The notes under the pieces were generated by a model. It was not told the origin of the DNA. It worked only from the letters and a program-made list of their open reading frames with translations, and searched no databases. The position numbers were made by a program, and so were the translations under genes. A DNA stretch of 64,000 nt from JAJTFW01 sp046330075. GTDB taxonomy: Bacteria; Bacteroidota; Bacteroidia; AKYH767-A; OLB10. Location: NCBI GenBank assembly GCA_046330075.1, contig JAXLTL010000006.1, forward strand, positions 1-64,000, in the 5' to 3' direction. Shown piece after piece: positions 1 to 8,228 of this stretch. Within the stretch, counting starts at the first letter, position 1. Every line of letters starts with the position of its first letter.

Positions 1-666
1 GTATTCTCCTTTCGTGTTGATTCGGTGCTCGACACAGATACGCTCCGGGTTTCCATGCTGGGTTATACAACCGTGAACATGACGGTGAGCGAATTTCGGA
101 GCCGCCTGCGGGGGGAGATGGGTGGAGTCGCATTGTCGAAGTCATTCCAGGAGATGCGCACAGCCACGATCCATTCCCGTGAATTGAAGGAGCGAAAGCT
201 TGGGAATAAAAATGATGGTGCCGTTCAGGCGGGATTCAGCAGTAACGATCTCGGTTGTGAATTGGTGACAAGGATCGATATTAAGAACGACCCTACCTTC
301 ATTGAAAAATTTAATTTTTATGTTTCCAGCAGCATCTTTGATACATTGCTGTTTCGGGTTAATTTGTATGAAATGGAAAATGGAATGCCGGGACGCCAGA
401 TCAATACGCAAAACATCTTCGTTACCACGACTGTGAAGAAAGGATGGGTCAGTGTTGATTTATCAAAATTTAATCTCTTTTCTTCAAAGGACTTTGCGAT
501 AGGCCTCGAGCTCATTCGTGATTTCCGGAAGGGAGATGTGAGCAAGGGCCTGTATTTTGGCGCAGGTTTTTTAAATAAAAATTCATTTTACCGTCAGGTG
601 AGTCAGCAGGAATGGAAAAAAGTCGGACCCGTTGGTATTTCCTTTAATGTAGAGGTGAAGGACTGA
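1..666 (+). CDS. Carboxypeptidase-regulatory-like domain protein, 5' end missing
   Basis: The reading frame is open from base 1, so the gene starts before the window; the first in-window GTG (25) is internal. The visible N-terminal part (DTLRVSMLGYTTVNMTVSEF) has the 'DTL.vS.lGY' ending typical of carboxypeptidase-regulatory-like beta-sandwich domains, common in secreted and envelope proteins of Bacteroidota. The remaining ~190 residues are beta-rich, with no signal for a T9SS sorting tail or membrane anchor. This layout (regulatory-like domain plus an unassigned beta-rich C-terminal part) is common in Bacteroidota outer-membrane-associated proteins. Function unknown. The TGA stop is at 664-666 and 138 bp separate it from the next gene. 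Confidence 0.75.
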   Translation, partial: VFSFRVDSVLDTDTLRVSMLGYTTVNMTVSEFRSRLRGEMGGVALSKSFQEMRTATIHSRELKERKLGNKNDGAVQAGFSSNDLGCELVTRIDIKNDPTFIEKFNFYVSSSIFDTLLFRVNLYEMENGMPGRQINTQNIFVTTTVKKGWVSVDLSKFNLFSSKDFAIGLELIRDFRKGDVSKGLYFGAGFLNKNSFYRQVSQQEWKKVGPVGISFNVEVKD

Positions 667-739
667 GGGAATCCTCCCTCTTTAGATGAGGTCAGGTGCG
701 GCAAATTAAAATTCATTCATACCATCCTGGAGAATTATT

Positions 740-770
740 TTGGAAAGGATGATTTGAATCTTTACCTTCG
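740..770 (+). promoter_or_regulatory. Bacteroidota-type promoter (TTG-N20-TACCTTCG)
   Basis: A TTG at 740-742 and TACCTTCG at 763-770 are separated by 20 bp. This fits the Bacteroidota sigma-A consensus (TTG at -33, TAnnTTTG at -7) with one change, C for the third T. It lies 34 bp upstream of the ATG at 805, leaving a leader of roughly 25-30 nt. Confidence 0.55.
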
Positions 771-804
771 TTAGGAGAATCCACTCCCGGTTTGAATTCT
801 GCGA

Positions 805-1815
805 ATGCGAAAGATATATCTGATTGTAATTTTAATACTGTACTGGCTATCCGCTTCAGCCCAGTTGGATTACCGAAATTATCATCGGGAGATCATCAGG
901 GCGGAGGAATTGCTGTTGCAATCGGAGTTGAAGCCCTGCTTAAGTCTATACCGGAAAACAATCGAAGCCTATCCCAAAACGTTCGCGAGAGATGCATTTC
1001 TTGCTTTTCAGGTGGCTTGTATGTTGAAGGATACTGCAGAGATAACTTACTTCTTTGATAAATCGGTTTCGAATGGAGTTACCTGGGATGCGATTGAGTA
1101 TTCGGATTACTACAAAAAAGTGGTGTCCGCCAGCGGACCTTATCGTCAGCGACTGGAGGCACTCTATGATGATTGCAGGAAGAGATATGAAGAGTCGCTC
1201 AACGGGAAGCTAAGGGATTATATACTGGGATTACTGAAAGACGATGATGACCATCGCACAACGAATCAGGATTCGGCATTGAATGTGCGCTGGTTTGCCG
1301 TGATGGAGATGAATGGGCAAAAGATCGACAGTATCATTCAAAGAAATGGTTTTCCCGGCGAACATGTAACCGGCATTTTCAATTCGGAGGTAGAACTTGT
1401 GGTAGGAAGCACCGATTTCCCGACAGGCGTCCAGATTATGCCGGTGCCTTCGCGCATTTTCTATCACAATCCTTGTGCATTCCAGGAAGTGAGAAATGAA
1501 CTGCTGGAAGCCATAAAGGATGGAGAGCTCACACCCAGAGAATATGCCTTGATGTATGAATGGTCGTTTGATGTCTTACTTCGAAAGACCAGATGGTGGG
1601 ATCGGTACTATACATTTCGCTGTAGCCATCCCGGAGAAATGGATAAACGATATAATTTTTACCTCAATCCGTTCAACTATTCCGCCGATACAGCTTTTGT
1701 GAATCAATGCCGCGATGAGATTGGAATGTGCACCCTGGAGCATGAAAAAAAACTCAGGCAATTTGGCAAAGAGTACAGGCTATTTGTCAGGTTTGGGTTT
1801 AATGGTGATTTTTGA
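805..1815 (+). CDS. Secreted protein of unknown function (336 aa)
   Basis: A cleavable signal peptide is evident: MRK, a hydrophobic stretch, then SASAQ, with cleavage near residue 19. The first ~120 mature residues are alpha-helical and resemble a TPR-like scaffold (LYRKTIEAYPKTFARDAFLA). The rest is mixed and rich in aromatic residues and arginine. There is no lipobox, no T9SS sorting tail and no catalytic motif that I recognise. I chose the ATG at 805 because the signal peptide begins there and a good promoter lies 34 bp upstream; an overlapping frame starting at 792 is non-coding. It is followed by other small secreted proteins of unknown role, so the region looks like a lineage-specific set of envelope proteins. 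Confidence 0.7.
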   Translation: MRKIYLIVILILYWLSASAQLDYRNYHREIIRAEELLLQSELKPCLSLYRKTIEAYPKTFARDAFLAFQVACMLKDTAEITYFFDKSVSNGVTWDAIEYSDYYKKVVSASGPYRQRLEALYDDCRKRYEESLNGKLRDYILGLLKDDDDHRTTNQDSALNVRWFAVMEMNGQKIDSIIQRNGFPGEHVTGIFNSEVELVVGSTDFPTGVQIMPVPSRIFYHNPCAFQEVRNELLEAIKDGELTPREYALMYEWSFDVLLRKTRWWDRYYTFRCSHPGEMDKRYNFYLNPFNYSADTAFVNQCRDEIGMCTLEHEKKLRQFGKEYRLFVRFGFNGDF

Positions 1816-2042
1816 AGGGAAGACAAGCTTCTGCTATTTGCCCCTGAAGCAGACGGGGCTGATTTATAATATTTGATTCAACCGGACGTTCTTGATGGGT
1901 GAGAATATTGCCGGTGGAAGCACAACTGACTCAGCGGGGAATAAATATTTGGAAGAATGAAGTCTGGTATCTACATTTGAAGGAAAGATTCAATTCGCTG
2001 GAAAAATATTCAAACATTCTTCTTTAACAATATTTATTTCTG

Positions 2043-2867
2043 ATGAAAAAATTAATACTGCAATTTCTGATAATGCTGGTGGCGATGGATGCCATCGGCC
2101 AAAAGAATCCCGAAGAGCAGGCCATCGTCGATGAGGGGATGAAGCTTTACCGATCGGAAATGGCCTCCTGGAACGGTACAGATATATTTCTCGAGAAGTA
2201 TTCGGATAAAAAGGATAGAGCGGGAGGTTATTTTTCTTATGGAGAGGGCGAAAATGTAAAATGTATTTTTTTCTCTGATGCAGCCACTCCGGTGGTTTTG
2301 ATTACCATTACTTTTGACAGTTCATTCAACAAGGAAGCAGCAATGATTGATCCTGCGGAAAGAGGCTTTACAGCCATAGAGCAGGAATTATATGAAATCC
2401 GCAAAAAGGCATTGGAGCTGATAAGCGAAGACGATCTGTTCAGGATGTTTAAAGGAACCAACTTGAATTTAGTGCCATTGATTGAAGGGTCTTCAAAGAA
2501 GGTCTTTGTTTTGACCGCACCCCAGGAGAACGGATATGTATTGTTTGGCAATGATTATCTTATTGTTTTTGATCAGAAAAACAAAGTTAAAAGCAAAAAG
2601 GCTTTGCATAAAAATTTAATTCCGCAGGAATTTGGAAAGGGTGACACGAGTATTAAAGGCGATGTTATTGGCGGAGTGCACAATCACCTGAAAGAAACTG
2701 GTGATTTGATCACTTCAACGGATATTTGCACCTTGATGTTATATGCTAAATCTGCCGGTTGGAAAACCTACACGGTGGTGGGTGAAAACTCGATCAGTAT
2801 GTGGGATTGTGGATCACATTCATTGGCTGTACTGCCGAAGGGTGTTCTTGATAGTTTGGGGAAATAG
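2043..2867 (+). CDS. Secreted protein with JAMM/MPN-like HxH motif
   Basis: 274 aa with a signal peptide (MKKLILQFLIMLVAMDAIGQ, cleavage near residue 20). The C-terminal third contains GGVHNHLKETGDLITSTDIC (H213, H215, T224/S225, D227) followed by a helix and the strand YTVVGEN. The order HxH, a short loop, S/T-rich turn, Asp, then a helix is what JAB1/MPN (JAMM) metalloproteases and RadC-like proteins show around their zinc site, although spacing differs slightly from the textbook HxH-x7-SxxD. Family membership is my inference; the protein could equally be a non-catalytic relative. An N-terminal helical region of ~40 residues precedes a central beta-rich part. The 2888 gene begins 20 bp downstream on the same strand, suggesting co-transcription. 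Confidence 0.7.
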   Translation: MKKLILQFLIMLVAMDAIGQKNPEEQAIVDEGMKLYRSEMASWNGTDIFLEKYSDKKDRAGGYFSYGEGENVKCIFFSDAATPVVLITITFDSSFNKEAAMIDPAERGFTAIEQELYEIRKKALELISEDDLFRMFKGTNLNLVPLIEGSSKKVFVLTAPQENGYVLFGNDYLIVFDQKNKVKSKKALHKNLIPQEFGKGDTSIKGDVIGGVHNHLKETGDLITSTDICTLMLYAKSAGWKTYTVVGENSISMWDCGSHSLAVLPKGVLDSLGK

Positions 2868-2887
2868 AAAGGTTTAAATTATAACTG

Positions 2888-3190
2888 ATGTATGGAATTC
2901 AAAAGATTTTTCTCTTTCTGCAAGGGACCCTGCTCTCCGCCTTGGTTTTTTTATCGGTATCATTTATTACCTTTTTATTACAGGTTAATCCGCTGCATTA
3001 TTATCAGCCAAATGAGGAATACAATCTTGCGATAGGATTTCCGTTTGTTTACTATGAACAGTTCTGGACTGGCGATAATATTCCGGATTCGGGCTGGAGA
3101 CTCGATTTCCTGGTTTATGATATATTGATAACATGGATGGTGGTAGTTGCAGTTTTGGGTTTAAGGTTGTATTTTAAGAAAGAAAAATGA
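2888..3190 (+). CDS. Small membrane protein with two TM segments
   Basis: 100 aa. Two hydrophobic helices are visible, residues ~7-32 (LFLQGTLLSALVFLSVSF region) and ~75-93 (YDILITWMVVVAVLGLRLY), joined by a ~40-residue aromatic, acidic extracytoplasmic loop. The C-terminus is basic (KKEK), placing it in the cytoplasm. No family is recognised. The stop codon TGA overlaps a possible ATG for the next gene (ATGA at 3187-3190), so the two are likely co-translated. Confidence 0.6.
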   Translation: MYGIQKIFLFLQGTLLSALVFLSVSFITFLLQVNPLHYYQPNEEYNLAIGFPFVYYEQFWTGDNIPDSGWRLDFLVYDILITWMVVVAVLGLRLYFKKEK

Positions 3191-3234
3191 AATCATATAT
3201 TTGTCTGACTCTACCTGACAACATAAGTAGGTCT

Positions 3235-4026
3235 ATGAGTATGAAACTTAAGATGATGCGAACAGCCCTGGTATTTATTTTTATTTTCATCTTCTGCCGA
3301 CCTATTCTGTTATTGGCACAAACCGGTACAGACCGGCTTAAAATTCAAAGAGCCCTTGACTCCCTTTCAATTCAACTCAACAAACCTAAATCCCCTGCCG
3401 GCTTTCAGATGAGTTATGGATGTGACTCTGTGTGCTATTTTAAGAAAGTTATGGGAGATACCATTGTGTTTCTGACACCGGGTTCAATGACCCCGATGAA
3501 TTATGATTCTCCAACAGATTTTGATTCGTTTTTATACTGGCTGAAAACCAGAGGGAATTTTCCTCCTTCGTTCCCGACCAGATTCGCTGACGATGGTAGA
3601 ATAGAAGTAGTTGATTACGCTCAAACAACTTTCTTGGTGGAAAATGGTTCGTTGTTTTTACTGTATATCAATCAGGATGATTTTGTTGAGGATATGGTAA
3701 AGTATCTCAGTGAATATTCTGAGGGAAAGATCGATTCTACGAGGTTTGAAAGAAAAACAAATAGAGCTGAAAGAAGAAATAAAGATATTATAGAAAAAAA
3801 ATTATTGTTTTCGCCCACGATGTTCAGCAAGGAGAACGCTGTAAAACTTACGTTGAATCAAAATCCGGGAAATGCAACTGTGGTCTTGAAAAGAAGGTGG
3901 AAGATTGATAATCTGTATGCCTATACTATTGAAGTTACAGAGAATCAAAAGAAGTATACTTTGAATTATGAATATTCATTTGATCAGAATTTCAGGTTTT
4001 TAAAATGGGAAGGATGTTTTGAATAA
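3235..4026 (+). CDS. Secreted protein of unknown function
   Basis: From the ATG at 3235 the protein has 263 aa and begins with a signal peptide (basic n-region, then ALVFIFIFIFCRPILLLAQ). An upstream in-frame ATG at 3187 overlaps the previous stop (ATGA) and would add 16 residues, giving an unusually long n-region; I prefer 3235 (or 3241) for a normal signal peptide, but coupling from 3187 is possible. The mature part is mixed alpha/beta with a charged, lysine-rich helix around the middle and a beta-rich C-terminus. No catalytic motif or sorting tail is visible and no family is recognised. Confidence 0.65.
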   Translation: MSMKLKMMRTALVFIFIFIFCRPILLLAQTGTDRLKIQRALDSLSIQLNKPKSPAGFQMSYGCDSVCYFKKVMGDTIVFLTPGSMTPMNYDSPTDFDSFLYWLKTRGNFPPSFPTRFADDGRIEVVDYAQTTFLVENGSLFLLYINQDDFVEDMVKYLSEYSEGKIDSTRFERKTNRAERRNKDIIEKKLLFSPTMFSKENAVKLTLNQNPGNATVVLKRRWKIDNLYAYTIEVTENQKKYTLNYEYSFDQNFRFLKWEGCFE

Positions 4027-4130
4027 TCGATTGAATGAAAGTGAGTACCGTTGATACAATGCCGGGTATAATTAACCGGCACTCACAGTGTTAGGAGTAA
4101 TGAGAAATGGTTCTACGAGGTTTAGATAGA

Positions 4131-4733
4131 ATGACAAAACGTAGCTTGGTAAATGGGGTCTTCAGAAACCCGGTAACTGGTATTTTTCTGTTTGCCCTGT
4201 TTATTGCTGCGTGTTCGAAAAGAGAACAGCCCCACGAATTTGATCGTCTTATTATAGCTACTACCTATGCCAACAATAATCTGAGTAGTGCGGATAGTTT
4301 GGAGTTGACCAACACAGTCTGCACTTCGTTGATTTTTATGGATGAAATTCTGAATTGCCTGCTGATGAACAGTTCAAGGAAGGGCGACAGGTATTATGCA
4401 GCGCGTTTGGATAAAACCGATGCGGATAGTCTTTCCCGTTTTGTATTCGACCTGAGGAAAAGGTTTCCTCAAAGGTACAATTTCAGTAACCGATGTGCAC
4501 CTGATATTAATATAGTAGTGGAGAACGATACAACAACGGATTATCATTTCATTCAGAATTATAGGTCCGGTGATATTGAATATATCTTCAAGTTCGTAGA
4601 GGCACATGCCACTGTTCCTGTAGATACGCCTGAAGTTATTTTAAAGTATCGCTATTATATAGTTGCCCGGGTAGCTTATCTGACAAAGGATCGGTTCGGA
4701 CTTAATCCGGTCAATTATTTATATACGAAATGA
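4131..4733 (+). CDS. Putative lipoprotein of unknown function
   Basis: The sequence FLFALFIAACSK contains a lipobox (I-A-A-C), so the mature protein should be lipid-anchored at its Cys. The frame is open from an ATG at 4107, but the ATG at 4131 (MTKRSLVNGVF) gives the shorter basic n-region expected of a lipoprotein signal peptide. The mature ~165 residues are mixed alpha/beta with no motif that I recognise. It follows the secreted proteins at 2043-4026 on the same strand after ~100 bp. Confidence 0.6.
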   Translation: MTKRSLVNGVFRNPVTGIFLFALFIAACSKREQPHEFDRLIIATTYANNNLSSADSLELTNTVCTSLIFMDEILNCLLMNSSRKGDRYYAARLDKTDADSLSRFVFDLRKRFPQRYNFSNRCAPDINIVVENDTTTDYHFIQNYRSGDIEYIFKFVEAHATVPVDTPEVILKYRYYIVARVAYLTKDRFGLNPVNYLYTK

Positions 4734-4826
4734 TGGTTCAGGTTTATTGTCAGGGATAATACTAGTAAACAAGACAATCTGCGTTGACTTATTTTTATAT
4801 TTTTGATTGAAACAAGGATGATAAGA

Positions 4827-5186
4827 ATGAAGAAATATCCTTTTGCGTTCGTGTTGATGGCGACCGGTTTACTGTCGCTGTTGATTCCATCCTGTACATA
4901 TACAACGCTTATGGGCCTTTCTAAAAAGGAAATCGCTCGGTTGGATACCATTTATCATCAGGAGTTCAATAACAAGTTTTATATTACGGAATGGGTCTTC
5001 TATGAAAAGCAGATCTGTCAGTTTAAAACGCAGTTTGTCCGTACACATGTTTACACCGGAACCTGGGCCGAAAAAGGTGATACCTTGTACGCAAATTTCT
5101 TTTATAAACGAAAAATTGCTGAAAACTGGAAGTTTGTAGTAAACAGAAAAACAGGGCAGATAGTAAGTATCCCGGATAACCCGTAA
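4827..5186 (+). CDS. Small putative lipoprotein
   Basis: A lipobox is visible in LLSLLIPSCTY (P-S-C), after a short basic start MKKYPFAF. The open frame extends upstream to a TTG at 4803 and an ATG at 4818, but MKK at 4827 gives the most natural signal peptide. The mature protein is ~97 aa and strand-rich, with repeated aromatic and Thr residues (HVYTGTWAEKGDTLYANFFY), suggesting a small beta-barrel or sandwich. Function unknown. It is the last gene of the + strand run before the convergent aminotransferase gene. Confidence 0.55.
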   Translation: MKKYPFAFVLMATGLLSLLIPSCTYTTLMGLSKKEIARLDTIYHQEFNNKFYITEWVFYEKQICQFKTQFVRTHVYTGTWAEKGDTLYANFFYKRKIAENWKFVVNRKTGQIVSIPDNP

Positions 5187-5313
5187 TTCAGAGTGGAAAT
5201 TCCTTACTACAGCTGTAAAAACTCCGGTTTTCTGTATCTACACTCTGGTGGAAAGTAAATTAAACGAAAATCAGTTTGCTGATTTCCACATTCTGTCTCA
5301 TACACCCAATTAA

Positions 5314-6384
5314 TTATTGCCGAATAATTGTATTCCATCCGAATACATCCGGCTCTGTTCCTTTCTTCATCGCTTCCATCCTTCGTTGTAATCGGAAGCA
5401 AAGACTTTCAGAAGTGTATTCCGGAATATTGATCACTTCGCCGCGAATACCAATGGCGCAAATTGGCGCAGTTACAGCTGCTGTTCCAGCACCAAAGGCT
5501 TCCTGCAGTTTTCCTGCTTTCGAGGCGGCAAGGATTTCCGATGCTGTAATGGGACGTTGCTCAACAGCCATACCATCGTGCTCGCAAATAGCAATAATAG
5601 AGTCGCGCGTGACTCCTTCCAGAATAGTTTCCGACAAAGGAGGTGTGATCAGCTTACCGTCAATGAGAAAAAAGGCGTTCATCGTTCCCGATTCTTCAAT
5701 TTTCAGGTCGTTGGACAGATCTGTCCACAATACCTGATCAAACCCTTCTTCTTTCGCCAGCTTGCTCGCGTAAAACGCGCCGCCATAGTTTCCTGCACAT
5801 TTGGCAGCGCCGGTTCCTCCTTTGGCTGCTCTGCTGTATTTATCTTCTACTTTCACACGCAATGGCCGGGGATAAAATGGTGGCACCGGACCGGTCATCA
5901 TAATCAGTGAATAGGTGTCGGAGATTTTAACTCCAAAGCGGTCTTCGGTTGCAAATACCAGCGGTCGTATGTACAGCGAACTTCCTTCTGTTGAAGGCAC
6001 CCATGCAGCATCGAGTTTAACCAGCTGTATCAGCCCTTCTTCAAATAGTTCATACGGCACAGAAGGCATACACATCCTGTTCAGCGTCCGTTCCAGCCGT
6101 TCGTAGTGTTTCCGGATCCTGAAAATCGATACGTTACCATCGTGCATGCGAAATGCTTTCATGCCTTCAAATACACTTTGTCCGTAATGGAGCGCAAGTG
6201 CTGTCGGCATCATGGTGATCGGACCATAAGGAATAATCTCCGGTGCTAACCAGCCGCCTTGCTCGTACTGTGCAACCAGCATATGATCCGACATGTACTT
6301 CCCGAAATCGAGATGGCTGAAATCTACTTCGGGTAAACGGCTTGTTGTTACTTTTTCAATCTTGATGGACGCAGTAAGTGACAT
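5314..6384 (-). CDS. ilvE: Branched-chain amino acid aminotransferase
   Basis: 356 aa, a normal length for class IV (fold type IV) PLP aminotransferases. It catalyses the last step of Leu, Ile and Val synthesis and the first of their breakdown, using glutamate/2-oxoglutarate in the cytoplasm. Visible hallmarks are LHYGQSVFEGMKAFR near residue 65, the PLP-binding Lys195 in GTGAAKCAGNYGGAF, the cofactor-contacting IEESGTMNAFFL near 230, the loop TPPLSETILEGVTRD, and AFGAGTAAVTAPI near the C-terminus. It stands alone on the minus strand; the delta-60 gene upstream ends only 42 bp before its start, so read-through is possible. No regulatory element is obvious. Confidence 0.95.
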   Translation of the reverse strand: MSLTASIKIEKVTTSRLPEVDFSHLDFGKYMSDHMLVAQYEQGGWLAPEIIPYGPITMMPTALALHYGQSVFEGMKAFRMHDGNVSIFRIRKHYERLERTLNRMCMPSVPYELFEEGLIQLVKLDAAWVPSTEGSSLYIRPLVFATEDRFGVKISDTYSLIMMTGPVPPFYPRPLRVKVEDKYSRAAKGGTGAAKCAGNYGGAFYASKLAKEEGFDQVLWTDLSNDLKIEESGTMNAFFLIDGKLITPPLSETILEGVTRDSIIAICEHDGMAVEQRPITASEILAASKAGKLQEAFGAGTAAVTAPICAIGIRGEVINIPEYTSESLCFRLQRRMEAMKKGTEPDVFGWNTIIRQ

Positions 6385-6426
6385 GTAATTCGGATGTGGT
6401 TGAATAGAGAGAGGTGCGGATTTCGG

Positions 6427-7995
6427 TTATTGTTTGATGAGCTTCAGTCCGGCTGAGTTGGCTCCATGCAGAAAGTACATTCCTGCAGGCAGATCGCGCA
6501 TATCAATTTTATTAACGCCGGCATTGAGTCTGAATTGACGAAGCGTTTTTCCGGAATAATCACTGAGGTAGACTTCATCATTTACTGAGCTTACCACTTC
6601 AAACTGATCGCTGAATGGATTGGGGTAGGCAAGTATCGTATTGTCGTTGTTGGTGATGGTGTTGAGGCCGGTAACCAGTACAGGCTTGAATCTCGTTACA
6701 ACAGGATCTTCATTCGACCCTAAGGTGAAAGTGACTGTTCCGGAATGAATAAAACGCAGATCGTCCGTAATGGCCAGTCCCTGGGCGTATTCATCAATGG
6801 CTCCTTGCTGAATTGGATATTGCACATAGCCAATACCGTTAAATGTCAGGTCCAGCGCGCCGGCTGCAGTGACACGAAGTGCAAGAAAGTCGTTGCGTTG
6901 CAGACTGTCGTTGGTGTATCCTCCAACCACAATTTTGTTGTCAGCTTGTACGCAAATGGCCGTAACGTAGGAGGTCGTGAAGCCAATGTTGATGGAGAAT
7001 TTTCCATTGAATCCAAACGTGTTGTCAAATGTTCCGTTTGTATTGAGTCGGGCAAAAACAAGACTGGCTACATTGATGGTTACTTTTCCGGCAACTACAA
7101 TCTTTCCGTTATTGTCAATCTGCATATCGCCCATGTCGGTGCCGGAAGCAAACAAAATACTGACTCCGCCGGATGGCGTAAATCCCGGGTCTGGTGTTCC
7201 GGTGGAGTCGATGCGCATCACGTACATGTTCGCTCCTGCCGTTCCGCCAATCAGAATTTTTCCGTTGCTGTCCGCTTTGATGCTCTTTGCGATATCAGCA
7301 GAGCCTGCAGAGGGGTCGAAGAGTTTTTTTCCGTCACTGTCAAAGGTAGCGTCCAGTGTGCCGTCAGGTTTGATTTTTGCAACTGCGAAATCGTTGTTGG
7401 CCGGTGATGTTCCGTTTCGGGTTACACCCGCTACCCAAATGTTTCCGCTGGCATCTACCTCTACAGCATTGGCCTGATCCGGAAAAGTGTTGGTGCCGGT
7501 CATGTCAAACATGAGTGTTCCGGTTCCGTTGAATGCAGTGTCGAGGTTTCCGCTGGTGTCAATCCTGCATACGAAAATGTCTAATGATCCGCTGCCTTGC
7601 CCAGATCCTGCAACGATGATCTTTCCGTCTTGCTGAAAAGTTACCTTGGGTGTAATGGTGCCGATACTTTGAAGATTTCCCAATGGTACAAAGATGGTAC
7701 CGTCGCCATTGAAGGTGGTGTCGAAGTCGGCGTTGTAGAGGAAGCGTGTTACAGGCATAACATAATAACCGGTGATCGGACTTTTGGTGAATCCTGCTGC
7801 TACCAGCTTTGTGTCGGGTTGTAATTTGCAGCCATATAACCGGTCAACCTGATTGTAGTAGATATATTTTTTAAATCCGGTGTTGTTAAAGGAGGAGTCA
7901 GGGATGTAGTCGTAGGTCTGGGCTTCAGTACGAAAGCAGGTTCCTAGTACAATGGCAAACAGGATGGTCAGTACGGCGTGGTGTGGCTTTATCAT
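6427..7995 (-). CDS. Delta-60 repeat protein with T9SS sorting domain
   Basis: 522 aa. A signal peptide (residues 1-25) is followed by about six delta-60 repeats (~30-430). Each has the pattern 'GtlDttFngdGk...' then 'a..iqpDgKIvvaG' (for example TLDATFDSDGKKLFD and FQQDGKIIVAGSG), which fold as a beta-propeller-like structure. Residues ~440-522 are a type A T9SS sorting domain (ILAYPNPFSDQFEV, LPAGMYFLHG, KLIKQ end). The product is therefore exported through the outer membrane and probably anchored on the surface; its ligand is unknown. It is a close paralogue of 18191-19750. A near-consensus -7 box (TACTTTG) lies on the minus strand at ~8016-8023. Confidence 0.85.
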   Translation of the reverse strand: MIKPHHAVLTILFAIVLGTCFRTEAQTYDYIPDSSFNNTGFKKYIYYNQVDRLYGCKLQPDTKLVAAGFTKSPITGYYVMPVTRFLYNADFDTTFNGDGTIFVPLGNLQSIGTITPKVTFQQDGKIIVAGSGQGSGSLDIFVCRIDTSGNLDTAFNGTGTLMFDMTGTNTFPDQANAVEVDASGNIWVAGVTRNGTSPANNDFAVAKIKPDGTLDATFDSDGKKLFDPSAGSADIAKSIKADSNGKILIGGTAGANMYVMRIDSTGTPDPGFTPSGGVSILFASGTDMGDMQIDNNGKIVVAGKVTINVASLVFARLNTNGTFDNTFGFNGKFSINIGFTTSYVTAICVQADNKIVVGGYTNDSLQRNDFLALRVTAAGALDLTFNGIGYVQYPIQQGAIDEYAQGLAITDDLRFIHSGTVTFTLGSNEDPVVTRFKPVLVTGLNTITNNDNTILAYPNPFSDQFEVVSSVNDEVYLSDYSGKTLRQFRLNAGVNKIDMRDLPAGMYFLHGANSAGLKLIKQ

Positions 7996-8177
7996 GGGTA
8001 AATTGGTTTGGATGACAAAGTAAGGGAATTTTGACTGTACTTGAGAGGGTGGGACTTAAAATAGAGGCTTTTACTATGAAAAACAGACGTTTTCATGATG
8101 ATTTTCAGGGTAGAATGAGGGTTGAAGTTCCCGGCTTCAGTGGATGAAGGGGAAGGGAGGCTTTCAGGAGTAAAAAT

Positions 8178-8208
8178 AAACCCCGACAGTACTTACCTGC
8201 CGGGGTTT
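8178..8208 (-). terminator. Rho-independent terminator of the SusC-SusD-LamG-PNGase F operon
   Basis: Arms 8178-8189 and 8197-8208 pair over 12 bp with one G-T wobble (AAACCCCGACAG against CTGCCGGGGTTT), 7-nt loop. On the minus strand the stem is followed by a T-rich tract (8170-8180). It sits 20 bp past the stop of the PNGase F gene. Confidence 0.8.
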
Positions 8209-8228
8209 GCGGTCGTACCTGAGTAAGA

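Noticed and set aside
5276..5910. Plus-strand open frames of 117-153 aa over ilvE
   Set aside because: Antisense shadows of a well-conserved aminotransferase gene.
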